From contig CAZMZP010000050.1 of the NCBI GenBank assembly GCA_964570935.1, forward strand, positions 17,388 through 81,387: 64,000 nucleotides of DNA. Reading direction: 5' to 3'. This DNA comes from JAFGJU01 sp964570935. GTDB taxonomy: Bacteria; Eisenbacteria; RBG-16-71-46; JAFGJU01. Shown piece by piece: positions 39,381 to 47,954 of this stretch. Position 1 is the first letter of the stretch. The number at the start of each line of letters is the position of its first letter. The position numbers were made by a program, and so were the translations under genes. Below the pieces are notes generated by a model, which saw nothing but the letters and a program-made list of their open reading frames with translations, was not told the DNA's origin and searched no databases.

Positions 39381-39410
39381 CCACAGGTTATCTGACTCGT
39401 AACCGGAAAG

Positions 39411-39439
39411 AACTTAAAGAATTGCAGGGTCTATGTCAA
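39411..39439 (-). promoter_or_regulatory. Sigma-70-type promoter of tRNA-Gly
   Basis: TTGACA (39434-39439), a 17-base spacer and TAAGTT (39411-39416) precede the tRNA by 30 bases. It probably also serves the downstream DUF512-der-plsY-gpsA-merR genes. Confidence 0.7.
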
Positions 39440-39534
39440 GTAGAATTTGAGGTTGAGTCGCGGCCACCTTGATGCTTCGCATGAAGTTCGCTGCCTGCCG
39501 CCATGCCGCGCCGCCTTCCGCCAACGGGCCCTCG

Positions 39535-40503
39535 TCACGACAGCCCGGCCGCCGCGAGCCCGGTCTCAATCCGTCGCGAAATCTCCTCCGGCTCCTCCCC
39601 GTCCTTTATGTCCAACCAGACGTCTACAGGAGTCTTCCCGAACCACGTGAGCTGTCTTTTCGCGAACTGCCTCGTCGCGATCCTGGCCTTCTCGCGGGCC
39701 GCCGCCAAGGTCAGCTGCCCCCTCACGTACCCGACCATTTCCCGGTACCCCACTGTCCTGAATGAGGGCCATGCTTCGCTGAAACCGTCCGCTACAAGCC
39801 CGGCAACCTCGTCAGCGAGGCCGCCCGTCACCATCGCGTCGAATCGCTTCTCGATGAGGCGGTACAGGCACTCGCGGTCGCGCCTGAGTCCGACAGTCAC
39901 CAGCCTGAGAGGGCTCTTCATCGCGGAGCTCTTCTGAAGCTCCGAGATCCGCGCGCCCGTGGCCTCGAACACCTCCAGGGCCCGGATGACTCTCTCGATG
40001 TTCCTCGGGTGGATCCTGGACGCGGCCTCGGGGTCCACCGCGCTCAGTCTCTGATGCAGGTGCTCTCTGCCGCGCGCGTCTGCCAGCTGCCTCAGCCTGG
40101 CCCGGATTCCTTCGTCACGCTCCGGCCCCTCGAAAAGGCCCTTCTCCAGGGCCCTGAGGTAAAGCCCGGAACCGCCCACAACGAGGGGAGCTCGTCCCCC
40201 GGCCGCGATGTGCCGCATCGCCGCCAGAGCTTCCCTCCTGAAGCGGCCGCAACTATACACTTCCCACGGCTCCACCACGTCTATGAGGTGATGGCGAACG
40301 CGGGCGGTCTCGGCCGGCCCGGGTTTGGCCGTGCCTATGTTGAGGCGCTTGTACACCTGGCGGGAATCGGCGGATACTATCTCCCAGCCCCGCGCCTCGG
40401 CCAGCAGGACCGACGCGGCTGTCTTGCCTACTGCCGTAGGACCGACGACCGCCGCCACCCGGAGTCCTGCGTCGGCACCCGTTTCTTTCTCCCCGCCGCG
40501 CAT
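39535..40503 (-). CDS. miaA: tRNA dimethylallyltransferase
   Basis: This 322-residue enzyme adds the dimethylallyl group to A37 of tRNAs that read UNN codons, making i6A, which MiaB (57-58 kb here) then methylthiolates. The P-loop GPTAVGKTAASVLL, the SADSRQVYKRLNIGTAKP segment, HHLIDVVEP, and the C-terminal TRQFAKRQLTWFG are diagnostic. The ATG at 40503 lies one base after the mutL stop, as in the common mutL-miaA order. A run of about 150 bases with a tRNA promoter follows its stop. Confidence 0.95.
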   Translation of the reverse strand: MRGGEKETGADAGLRVAAVVGPTAVGKTAASVLLAEARGWEIVSADSRQVYKRLNIGTAKPGPAETARVRHHLIDVVEPWEVYSCGRFRREALAAMRHIAAGGRAPLVVGGSGLYLRALEKGLFEGPERDEGIRARLRQLADARGREHLHQRLSAVDPEAASRIHPRNIERVIRALEVFEATGARISELQKSSAMKSPLRLVTVGLRRDRECLYRLIEKRFDAMVTGGLADEVAGLVADGFSEAWPSFRTVGYREMVGYVRGQLTLAAAREKARIATRQFAKRQLTWFGKTPVDVWLDIKDGEEPEEISRRIETGLAAAGLS

Positions 40504-40504
40504 C

Positions 40505-42235
40505 CTAGGCCCGGCCCAGCCTGCGCTCGAGCTCTTCCAGCGAGACTCTGACGAAAGTGAGCCTGCCGTGCGGGTCTCCCTGAGGCATGCTCGTGCTGAA
40601 CAGCCCGTCAACCAGGTGGTTCATCTCCTCGAGAGTGAGCGCGTCTCCCGCCTTGACGGCGGCGTGGCAGGCAAAAGACCTGGCCAGCCGCTCTTCAGCG
40701 GTCGCGGCTCCGCCCGATTCCTTGGTCATGCCGTCCAGTATGTCGTGCAGCAGCTGTCCCTCTCTCCACGCGCGGAGTCCGGCCGGAACGCCCCTCACCA
40801 CTATCCTGTCCTTTCCTGACGCCTTGATGTCGAAGCCCAGCTTTCGCATCTGCGCTTCGGTGTCCAGCAGCACTTCGAACTCGTCCGCGGTCAGGTCCAC
40901 TACCATCGGAAACAGCAGCTGCTGGCTCGGGCCGTTTCCGCCCGCCAGCATTCGCCGCGCCTCGTCGTAAAGCACCCGCTCGTGCGCCGCGTGCTGGTCC
41001 ACTATCACCAGCCCGCCCTTGATCTGCGCCAGGATGTAAGTCCTGTGGAGCTGCCACAGGGGCACCATACCCGCCAACCCTGCTGCCCCGGCCGGAGCCG
41101 TCCCCCGCACGTCTGAATCACCCAGCAGCGAGAGCTGCGTTGAATCCGCCTCATATTCTGTTGCAACATCGGCAACTACACCACTCAACTCAGGTTCAAC
41201 CTCAGCCCGCGTCCAAAGCGCGCCTCCCGCCCCTGCGAACGTATCTCTGGATGCCCGGGCAAGCGTGTCCTTCACGACGCCGGTGAGGAAACTCCTCACG
41301 AAACCTTCCTCCGCGAACTTGACCTCACGCTTCGTGGGATGCACGTTCACGTCCACGGCGTCCAGCGGCACCTCCAGCATGACGAGACACATCGGGTATC
41401 TGTCGCGCGGCAGGATCTCGGAGTACGCCTCTCGTACGGCGAACGTGAGCGTGGGCGACCCGACCCAACGCCGGTTGACCCAGAAGAGCTGGTGCTCGCC
41501 GTTCGCGCGCGACAGCTCCGCCCCGCCCGCGTACCCGCCCACGCGCACTCCTTTGCTCTCCGCGTCCAGGCTCAGGAGCTGCTCCGCCGTCTGCAGCCCG
41601 TACAGAGCCGCGACCCTGTCGAACAGCGCCGGCGCCGGCGGCAGGTTGAGGAGCTCCCTGTCGTTCTGTCTCAGGATGAAATGGATCTTCTCGAAGGCGA
41701 GGGCGTAGGACGTAATTACTCTTATCACCTGCCGGAGCTCGGTCGTCCTCGACCTCAGGAACTTGCGTCTGACCGGCGTGTTGAAGAACAAGTCTCGGAC
41801 GCTGACCGTCGTGCCGGGAGCCCTCCCCGACTCGCTGACCTCCTCCATTTCTCCCCCCACGCACGTGACCAGCGACCCGGCCAGGCTCTCACTCGACCTC
41901 GTCAGCAGTGTCAGCCGCGAGACCTGGGCGATGCTGGGCAGGGCCTCGCCCCTGAAGCCCAGTGTCCGTATGGCCATTAGGTCCGGCTCGTTCGACAGCT
42001 TGCTCGTGGAGTATCTCTCCAGCGAGAGCAGGGCGTCCTCCATGCTCATCCCTACGCCGTCGTCAGACACGGCTATCTCGCTGTATATGGGCTCCCCCAG
42101 CTGAACCGTGATCCGGCCGGCGCCCGCATCAATGGAGTTCTCGACGAGTTCCTTGACCACACTCGAAGGGCGCTCCACAACTTCGCCGGCGGCGATCTTC
42201 CTGACCAGGTCCTCAGGGAGTTTCTTGATCTTCAC
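40505..42235 (-). CDS. mutL: DNA mismatch repair protein MutL
   Basis: This 576-residue GHKL ATPase links MutS to strand removal. The N-terminal ATP site shows ELVENSIDAGAG, DDGVGM and GFRGEALPSI. The C-terminal dimerisation domain contains DQHAAHERVLYDEA, close to the endonuclease metal motif DQHA(X)2E(X)4E but with Asp at the last position, and an ACHAAVKAG segment. It may therefore be a nicking MutL as in most non-enteric bacteria; the substitution leaves that open. mutS lies 10 kb away in the same direction. It stands 68 bases after an unknown membrane protein gene. Confidence 0.94.
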   Translation of the reverse strand: MKIKKLPEDLVRKIAAGEVVERPSSVVKELVENSIDAGAGRITVQLGEPIYSEIAVSDDGVGMSMEDALLSLERYSTSKLSNEPDLMAIRTLGFRGEALPSIAQVSRLTLLTRSSESLAGSLVTCVGGEMEEVSESGRAPGTTVSVRDLFFNTPVRRKFLRSRTTELRQVIRVITSYALAFEKIHFILRQNDRELLNLPPAPALFDRVAALYGLQTAEQLLSLDAESKGVRVGGYAGGAELSRANGEHQLFWVNRRWVGSPTLTFAVREAYSEILPRDRYPMCLVMLEVPLDAVDVNVHPTKREVKFAEEGFVRSFLTGVVKDTLARASRDTFAGAGGALWTRAEVEPELSGVVADVATEYEADSTQLSLLGDSDVRGTAPAGAAGLAGMVPLWQLHRTYILAQIKGGLVIVDQHAAHERVLYDEARRMLAGGNGPSQQLLFPMVVDLTADEFEVLLDTEAQMRKLGFDIKASGKDRIVVRGVPAGLRAWREGQLLHDILDGMTKESGGAATAEERLARSFACHAAVKAGDALTLEEMNHLVDGLFSTSMPQGDPHGRLTFVRVSLEELERRLGRA

Positions 42236-42246
42236 TCGGATCCCCC

Positions 42247-42265
42247 GGCTCGCAGGGCGCGAGCC
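42247..42265 (-). other. Hairpin between the membrane protein gene and mutL
   Basis: GGCTCGC-GCCCT-GCGAGCC is a perfect seven-pair stem with a five-base loop, 12 bases before the mutL ATG. It has no T run. It lies so close to the start that it could hinder ribosome binding on mutL mRNA. Confidence 0.4.
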
Positions 42266-42303
42266 CTCGCGTCCAACACCCGCACGCCCGCCTTCCTGCG
42301 CGC

Positions 42304-43062
42304 TCAGCGTATGGTCACTGTCGCGGTCTGGTCAAACGGGTTCGTTCTGATGGCAAGCGAGAAGAGATACGCATAGTTCGCCTTGAGATACTTCATGTAA
42401 GAGAGCCATTCCAGGGCCAGCCGAGTGTAAAGTCTCTTAACGTCCCCGTCCAAGTGGCTGCAGTCACCCTCGGTCAGGCACGACACGTCTTCCCTCTGCG
42501 CCAGCTCTTCCGTCAGATGGAACACGGCTCGCAGAAGCTCGGTGAAGCTCTCGTGTTCGAGCACACTCGGATTCTGCAGAAGCCCAAGCAGGAACTCACG
42601 CTTCTCGAGCAGAAAGCCCCTCAGATGGCTCAGGTCAACGCGCGCCACGTCGACGTTGTAGTCGTAGCTCCTCAGACGCCCCGCGACCTCGGTGAACTCC
42701 CTGTCCGACCACGAGCCCGACACGATCAGGTGTCCTCTTATCACGTTCAGGTTCGGGTCGAAGTCAGACAGATAGGTCAGCAACCCGGTTCCCACTTCGC
42801 TGAAGAACGCCCCTATGACCATGCTGAGCTTCTCAAGCCTCTGGCTCTTCTCGCGCTGCCTGAGCAGGGCGTGGATTATCAGGGTCACCAGCAGCACTTC
42901 CACGAACACAAACGCGAAGTCCTGGAAGATGTAGTAGAAGATGCTCCGCGCGTCCCTGAAGATGAGATACTGTATCCCATACACCAGCGCGGAGAGCGCC
43001 ACCAGCACGACGCCGAGATAACCCTGCCAGCTCAAACGTTTCATCGCGGTCCGCATCCGCAT
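42304..43062 (-). CDS. Conserved membrane protein of unknown function
   Basis: This 252-residue protein has two membrane helices near the N-terminus (about residues 13-33 and 44-64; FYYIFQDFAFVFVEVLLVTL spans the second). A soluble, largely helical domain of about 180 residues follows, containing a FFSEVGTGLLTYLSDFDP segment and two cysteines in VSCLTEGDCSHLD. I recall similar proteins in Deltaproteobacteria and other lineages but know no function. The start is the ATG at 43062, with GGGGG just upstream. It is first in a unit with mutL and miaA, behind a good promoter. Confidence 0.75.
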   Translation of the reverse strand: MRMRTAMKRLSWQGYLGVVLVALSALVYGIQYLIFRDARSIFYYIFQDFAFVFVEVLLVTLIIHALLRQREKSQRLEKLSMVIGAFFSEVGTGLLTYLSDFDPNLNVIRGHLIVSGSWSDREFTEVAGRLRSYDYNVDVARVDLSHLRGFLLEKREFLLGLLQNPSVLEHESFTELLRAVFHLTEELAQREDVSCLTEGDCSHLDGDVKRLYTRLALEWLSYMKYLKANYAYLFSLAIRTNPFDQTATVTIR

Positions 43063-43110
43063 CACGATACCCCCGAACCGGTGTCACATACCTGGACTCC
43101 GGGCCCGGTA

Positions 43111-43140
43111 ATCGTATTACGCCTGTGCAGCGCAGGTCAA
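43111..43140 (-). promoter_or_regulatory. Sigma-70-type promoter of the membrane protein-mutL-miaA unit
   Basis: TTGACC (43135-43140), an 18-base spacer and TACGAT (43111-43116) stand about 50 bases before the ATG of the membrane protein gene. Confidence 0.55.
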
Positions 43141-43206
43141 GTGAATTGAGGCGGCGGAATGATGACGACGAACGTGATGATGTGAACGCGGGTCGAGAAG
43201 GCGGGC

Positions 43207-45498
43207 CTACGATGCGGTCTGTCCGTCCACGCTTCCGGTGATGAGGAGAGAGGCTTTTCTCAGGTCGCAGATGTCCTTGGGCCAGTATACCTGGACTGCC
43301 TTGAACTGGAGCTCCGGCGCCGGAGAGACGTATCTCACCGCGCCCAGCCGCCGCAGAAGGTCGTCTACTCTCCGGAGTATGGCGCCCCCCTCTCTGGGGG
43401 TCTGGGGGGAAATCACTACGAAGGTCGCCTCGCCGGTTCTGCCGACGATGTCCACCTCCCGGATGGTCTTCCTGAGTCCGCCGGAGAACTCCTCCAGGAA
43501 CGCGGCTCTCCACTGGTCTCCGAGCCTCTGGAAGGCCCCGGTGAGTCCTTCGACTTCAAACACAGTGATGCAGAACCCTATCCCGTACCGGTCGTACCGC
43601 TTGGATTCCTCGTTTATTCTGGTGAGCAGCGTCTGCGCGCCGAGCAGGCCCGTTTCCCGGTCGGTCTCTCCGTACTGCTGGGCCTGCATGGACACGAACG
43701 CCCGTTCCAGGCCGTGAGCCGAGTATCCGCAGAAAGACCTGAAGAGCTCGCTCTCGGTCTCGTTGAACGACGGCGCGCCGCCCTCCTTCAGCCGGAGCAG
43801 GACGCAGGCGCCCAGGCACCTCGTGCCGGCTCTCAACGGCCCCGCCAAGAACGACGTGACTCCCAGTCTTTCAAGTTCGAGGTTCAGGGTCTCGTCGGCC
43901 GCCTCACCCGAGATGCAGTTCATGTCCTTGACGCATTCGGCCATGAGAAGCTCCTTGGCTTTGGTCAGCCTCTCCGTCTCCTCCATGCCCTCGGTGCCGC
44001 CCAGTTTGTCCACCGACCAGCTTCTGCCGTCCTCGCACGCCACCAGACACGCGTCCGCCTTGAGGATCCTGACTCCCTCACTGGCTATGATCCTGACCAC
44101 TTCCTCGACCTTCTGCGCGGACATCAGAGACGAGGCCACCCGGTTCAGCTCCGACAGCGCTTCCGCCTGTTCCCGCAGGCCGAGCATCGAGACTTCCCTG
44201 CCCAGCTCCTTTCCTATGAACCGCGCCACTCTGTCGAAGGCGCCCAGATAAGCTTCCAACTCGACGTTGCTGACGCGCACTGAGTCGAACACCAGCAGAC
44301 CGTGCCAGCGGTCGGCCTTCATCGGGACGCATATGATGCCGAGCTCTTCGCCCTCCATCGAGGGCGCGACAATCCCGCCGGGAAGCAGCACCTGCGCCTT
44401 CCCGGACGTCAGGGCTCGGCCCAGGAATCCCTTTCCGCCGAATATGACTCCGGGAAGCGCCGGGTCGGCCACCTTGACCGACGTCGCGTACAGGACCAAC
44501 CGTCCGTCCCTCCACTTGTCCGGCAGGTAGACGTAGCAGTCCCCTTCCACCCTCTCGGCCAGTGACGCGGCCAGGAACTGCACCTTCTCCGGGAACGAAA
44601 CCTCCCTGATGAGCGCGTCCTCGGCGGCCTCTCTCAGAGTGAATTCGAGCGTCTTGTTCGTCACCGCGCTGTACTGCAGCGCCCTTTGCAGCGTCTCCGT
44701 CACTCGCTCGGCCAGCTTCTCCAGCAGATGGAGGTCCTTGGCGTGGAATCTCTGCGGGTCTCTGATGCTGCTCACGTTGAGCACGCCGATGGTGCGGCCG
44801 CCCGCGACCAGAGGAACACACATCGCCGCTTTGACTTCACTCCTATCCCTTCCGGGCTTGAGAAGCTCGTTACCGGGTTCACCGGAAATGAGCATTGGTT
44901 TTCCGTCCCTGGCCACCCTGCCCGCAATCCCCTCTCCCATACTCTGCCGGGTGGAGACCACGGTCTCTCTACTCAGCCCCTGCGCGACCGCAATGCGCAG
45001 GTCCTTGCCCTTCTCGTCCAGCAGCATTATGGACCCGCACTGAGCTCCCGTGCATTCGATGGCAAGCTCCAGGATCCATCTCAGCAGCTTCTGCCTGTCT
45101 AGGGCAAGACTCAGGCTGTCGGCCAGTTTGCCCAGTACGTTGGATTCCTCCTCCCCCAGCGCCGGCTCGCAAACGGCCTGCGGCTCGGCCGCCGGTTTGG
45201 CCCCCAGGGCTTCTGCGGGTGTCAGAACCATGACGCCCGGGCCCAGCACTTCAACCAGAAGGGGTCTCGAATCGGGGTCGCCCAGGACCACTGCGTCCAG
45301 TTCCACCGAACCCAGCGCGGGCACGCTTGTCGTGGTAGGAAGCCTCATTATCTCACCGACCTTCAAAGCCACGGACGCCGCGTCCTGATCAGCAATCAGA
45401 ACCAGCTCCCAGCGGCCGTCCTTGACGAGTGCCGGGATGAGGTCGAGGTCGGCCTCTTTGAGGCCGACTATGGCGAGTCTCTTTTTGTTATTGTCCAT
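43207..45498 (-). CDS. Multi-GAF sensor protein with degenerate GGDEF domain
   Basis: This 763-residue soluble signalling protein has an N-terminal response-regulator-like or Rossmann-like segment (RLAIVGLKEADLDLIPALV), a clear GAF domain (about residues 130-290, with CTGAQCGSIMLLDEKGKDLR and AMCVPLVAGGRTIGVLN) and probably two further GAF-like domains. The C-terminal region aligns with GGDEF, starting DRETGLLGAQTLLTRI, but the active loop reads GRTGEATF instead of YGGDEF. Cyclase activity is therefore unlikely; it may bind GTP or act as a scaffold. A sigma-54 promoter lies about 40 bases upstream. The ATG at 45498 has only a weak ribosome site. Confidence 0.85.
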   Translation of the reverse strand: MDNNKKRLAIVGLKEADLDLIPALVKDGRWELVLIADQDAASVALKVGEIMRLPTTTSVPALGSVELDAVVLGDPDSRPLLVEVLGPGVMVLTPAEALGAKPAAEPQAVCEPALGEEESNVLGKLADSLSLALDRQKLLRWILELAIECTGAQCGSIMLLDEKGKDLRIAVAQGLSRETVVSTRQSMGEGIAGRVARDGKPMLISGEPGNELLKPGRDRSEVKAAMCVPLVAGGRTIGVLNVSSIRDPQRFHAKDLHLLEKLAERVTETLQRALQYSAVTNKTLEFTLREAAEDALIREVSFPEKVQFLAASLAERVEGDCYVYLPDKWRDGRLVLYATSVKVADPALPGVIFGGKGFLGRALTSGKAQVLLPGGIVAPSMEGEELGIICVPMKADRWHGLLVFDSVRVSNVELEAYLGAFDRVARFIGKELGREVSMLGLREQAEALSELNRVASSLMSAQKVEEVVRIIASEGVRILKADACLVACEDGRSWSVDKLGGTEGMEETERLTKAKELLMAECVKDMNCISGEAADETLNLELERLGVTSFLAGPLRAGTRCLGACVLLRLKEGGAPSFNETESELFRSFCGYSAHGLERAFVSMQAQQYGETDRETGLLGAQTLLTRINEESKRYDRYGIGFCITVFEVEGLTGAFQRLGDQWRAAFLEEFSGGLRKTIREVDIVGRTGEATFVVISPQTPREGGAILRRVDDLLRRLGAVRYVSPAPELQFKAVQVYWPKDICDLRKASLLITGSVDGQTAS

Positions 45499-45540
45499 TA
45501 CCAAGCGCCCAAGAGGGACTTTGACACAAGCTCCCCACTG

Positions 45541-45556
45541 AGCAACACCCATGCCA
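45541..45556 (-). promoter_or_regulatory. Sigma-54 (-24/-12) promoter of the GAF/degenerate-GGDEF gene
   Basis: The minus strand reads TGGCATGGGTGTTGCT. It matches TGGCACG-N4-TTGCW at every fixed position but one (T for C), with GG and GC 10 bases apart. Initiation near 45530 gives a leader of about 30 bases. It is the best match of the three sites in this window. Confidence 0.78.
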
Positions 45557-45687
45557 AATCCCGGACAGACGTGCCGCGGATTGCCCCCGACTCGTACACC
45601 ATAACTCGCTCGCTTCCAGCTTGATACGGGAGTAGGCGGGAACTCGGCCGGCCTCCGGCAGTCCGGCTGTCGAGAGCAGGTTTGCAG

Positions 45688-45707
45688 AATGCAATCCCGA
45701 TTGCATT
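45688..45707 (-). promoter_or_regulatory. Perfect 9-base inverted repeat (possible operator)
   Basis: AATGCAATC-GG-GATTGCATT on the minus strand is a perfect 9+9 palindrome with a 2-base centre. It lies about 130 bases upstream of the sigma-54 promoter, in the distance range where enhancer-binding activators bind. It could equally be the second arm of the operon-end structure next to it. Confidence 0.4.
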
Positions 45708-45714
45708 TTGACTA

Positions 45715-45732
45715 TCCCGGCGGAAGCCGGGA
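45715..45732 (-). terminator. Possible terminator after the beta-propeller gene
   Basis: TCCCGGC-TTCC-GCCGGGA is a perfect seven-pair stem with a four-base loop about 80 bases after the propeller gene stop. It is followed by TAGTCAAAA rather than a T run, so termination would be inefficient or factor-assisted. Confidence 0.35.
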
Positions 45733-45810
45733 GTGCCCGGGTGCGGCGGCCTCTCGTCCAGTCCGCTCGAGGCCCGCCGCGGCCGCCGGGTGGACTCCGC
45801 CGGGGCCGCC

Positions 45811-47952
45811 TCAGCGCCGGATCAGCAGGCTCCCTGTCCCGACGTTACCCGCGCCGTCTATCGCACGCAGTCCGACCGTGTGTTCGCCGGTCGTCAGAGT
45901 GTCCAGCATTATCGAGAAGTCTTCGGTGCGCGAATCCAGCAATCCGTCCGCCGCCTGCGCCAGTGTCCAGCCGCCGCTGTCCAACGAGTAGTGCAGTTCC
46001 GTGACTGCGCTCAACGCGTCGGACAGAGTGCCGGTGACCGTCGTACCCTGCGCCGTGTCTTCGCTCTTCAGGCGCGACACGACTGGAGCGGTGTTGTCCA
46101 CGTCGAACGGAACGCCGACTGCTTCCGAAGTGAGCGCCTCCGAAGGCAGGTTTTTCGGCAGGTCGGTTACCTCCACACGAAGCAGGTATGAGCCGTCAGG
46201 CCAGTCAGACGTGTTCCACACGAACACCGTCTCCTCGATTGCGAGGTCGATGAGTTTCCACTTCTCTTCCTCGGGGCGCCTGTAGCTGACCGTAAACTCC
46301 AGCTTGTCGCCGTTCGGGTCCGAGGCTTCCCACGTCGCCGTTCTGAGCGTTCTCGCCCACGCCGCTTCCTCGACGGCCCTTTCCACATCGTCCTTGACCA
46401 CTGAATACTCGACCCTGAGGCCTCCGGGAAGCGTCTGCGACACCCTTTCCGGCATTCTGTCGATGCCGCCGTCCGCGAACTGGACGCCCTGCGGGTAGAC
46501 CCTGACGCCGGTCACCACGGGCGCCAAGTTCTTCTTCGCGAACGCCAGGCTTATCTTCCTCAGGCCGGGCGTCGACGCCCCCGCGCCCGACGTCAACCTG
46601 GCCTTCCACTGCACGAACCTCCCCGGCGGGATGTCCGCGACGGCGCCGCTCCTGGCCACGTCTTCGCTCCAGTCGCTCCAGGTCCGATTCGGCGTTTCCG
46701 AATTGCCGCTCCTCAACTGCAGTTGCAGCGAGGCGCCGCGAGGCACGTCCGCGTTCCACGACAGCGCTCCCCAGCGCGAGACACCGCCCGTGTCGAACGC
46801 CTTCGAAACGAGCGTGCCGGATCGCGAAGCCTTCGGTCCGGCGGAGAACACGCGGGCGTTGTTGCCGGTGCTGAAGACCAGTCGGCCTTCGCTGTTCATC
46901 ATGTCCAGCACCTGCGAGTCGGCCACCCTGTCCACGAGCTCGGTTTGACTTTGGCTCAGGCAAAGGATGCGTCCCTCGTCGCCCGTGCCCATCAGCAGGC
47001 TGTCGCCGGCGGCGGCCCAGAGACAGTAGACCGTCGAGCGCCCGGAGGTCCAAACCTTGGACGCGGTGCCGTCGTCCGTAATACGGTAGACGCTCGAACC
47101 CTGCTTTCGTTCATCCTGGTCTTCGCCGGACTGAGAAGGCGCGTCATCCAGGGCAGGTCCGGCCACGGTCCTGGTGCGCGCAATGGCCGCGGCATACGTG
47201 ACTCCGCCGTCCACGCAGGCAACGTCCCTCACCTCCTGCTCGTCGCAGTCGAACAGCACTCGACCCTTACCGTTCGCGTCGATGGCGAGCACGAGCCCGG
47301 TGCCCTCCGTGCCGACGACCAGCCGGCCCTTCGCGTACTGGGCGCACATCACGTGTCTCTCGCCCGTCTCGTAGAACACCTCGCCCTTCCCGTTCGGACG
47401 GATCTTGTAGACCTTCCCTCCGTCGCCGGTCCCGGCGTAAAGGTTCCCGCTATCGTCGAACGCGAGGCACCAGACGTAACTTTCACCGGTTTCGAAGAAC
47501 ACAGAGCTCTCTCCGTCCACGTTTTTCCAGATCAGCCCGCCGGGCGCGGTCCCGGCGTACACCGCGCCGCGCGCGTCCACGGCCAGGCTCAAGACCTCCA
47601 GGTCCAGGCTGTCCATCACGAGCTCAGTCCTCCCACGCGAGTCTATGCTGTACACCCTGCCGCCGTCTCCGCTCCCGGCGTAAACTGTCCCGCGTTCGTC
47701 CGCGGCCAGACACCAGAAGTAGTTTTCCTCCGAGCTGAAGAGAGTGTCCAACTCCGGGGCAAGCACGACCACCCCCGGCCTCTTCACGGAGACGTGCTCC
47801 GGCGTGCCGCTCACGAAGTCCGCGTCCCGCTCGATCACCCAGAACGACGTCTCGCGTCCGTCCCCGCTCCGGGCCAGGGCCGCGAGCAGCAGGAAGACCG
47901 CGCAGCCGCCCGCCACGCCAGTCATCGCAGACTTCGCTCTTCCAGGTTTCAC
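45811..47952 (-). CDS. Exported beta-propeller protein with Ig-like C-terminal domains
   Basis: This 713-residue protein has an N-terminal signal sequence or anchor (AMTGVAGGCAVFLLLAALA). A beta-propeller made of repeats of the form VYAGTGDGGKVYKI (for example at about residues 95, 135, 185 and 340) fills the first half. The second half has a laminin-G or discoidin-like region and two fibronectin/Ig-like domains, the last with NTAPVVSRL and LRAIDGAGNVG. It resembles secreted sensor or scaffold proteins of FCB bacteria; no enzyme motif is visible. I chose GTG at 47952 with AGGAGG five bases upstream. It follows the S55 gene at once. Confidence 0.82.
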   Translation of the reverse strand: MKPGRAKSAMTGVAGGCAVFLLLAALARSGDGRETSFWVIERDADFVSGTPEHVSVKRPGVVVLAPELDTLFSSEENYFWCLAADERGTVYAGSGDGGRVYSIDSRGRTELVMDSLDLEVLSLAVDARGAVYAGTAPGGLIWKNVDGESSVFFETGESYVWCLAFDDSGNLYAGTGDGGKVYKIRPNGKGEVFYETGERHVMCAQYAKGRLVVGTEGTGLVLAIDANGKGRVLFDCDEQEVRDVACVDGGVTYAAAIARTRTVAGPALDDAPSQSGEDQDERKQGSSVYRITDDGTASKVWTSGRSTVYCLWAAAGDSLLMGTGDEGRILCLSQSQTELVDRVADSQVLDMMNSEGRLVFSTGNNARVFSAGPKASRSGTLVSKAFDTGGVSRWGALSWNADVPRGASLQLQLRSGNSETPNRTWSDWSEDVARSGAVADIPPGRFVQWKARLTSGAGASTPGLRKISLAFAKKNLAPVVTGVRVYPQGVQFADGGIDRMPERVSQTLPGGLRVEYSVVKDDVERAVEEAAWARTLRTATWEASDPNGDKLEFTVSYRRPEEEKWKLIDLAIEETVFVWNTSDWPDGSYLLRVEVTDLPKNLPSEALTSEAVGVPFDVDNTAPVVSRLKSEDTAQGTTVTGTLSDALSAVTELHYSLDSGGWTLAQAADGLLDSRTEDFSIMLDTLTTGEHTVGLRAIDGAGNVGTGSLLIRR

Positions 47953-47954
47953 CA

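Larger units (their letters stand above)
45499..45810. other. Gene-free control region upstream of the GAF gene
   Basis: These 312 bases hold no supportable gene. They contain the sigma-54 promoter (45541-45556), a perfect 9-base inverted repeat (45688-45707) and an adjoining 7-pair hairpin (45715-45732) that may end the upstream operon. The stretch between 45557 and 45687 is the natural place for an activator site, but I see no clear repeat pair there. Confidence 0.6.

Noticed and set aside
43207..43760. Active diguanylate cyclase in the 43-45 kb sensor protein
   Set aside because: The active loop has no GG(D/E)EF residues, so catalytic function is not supported even though the fold is similar.
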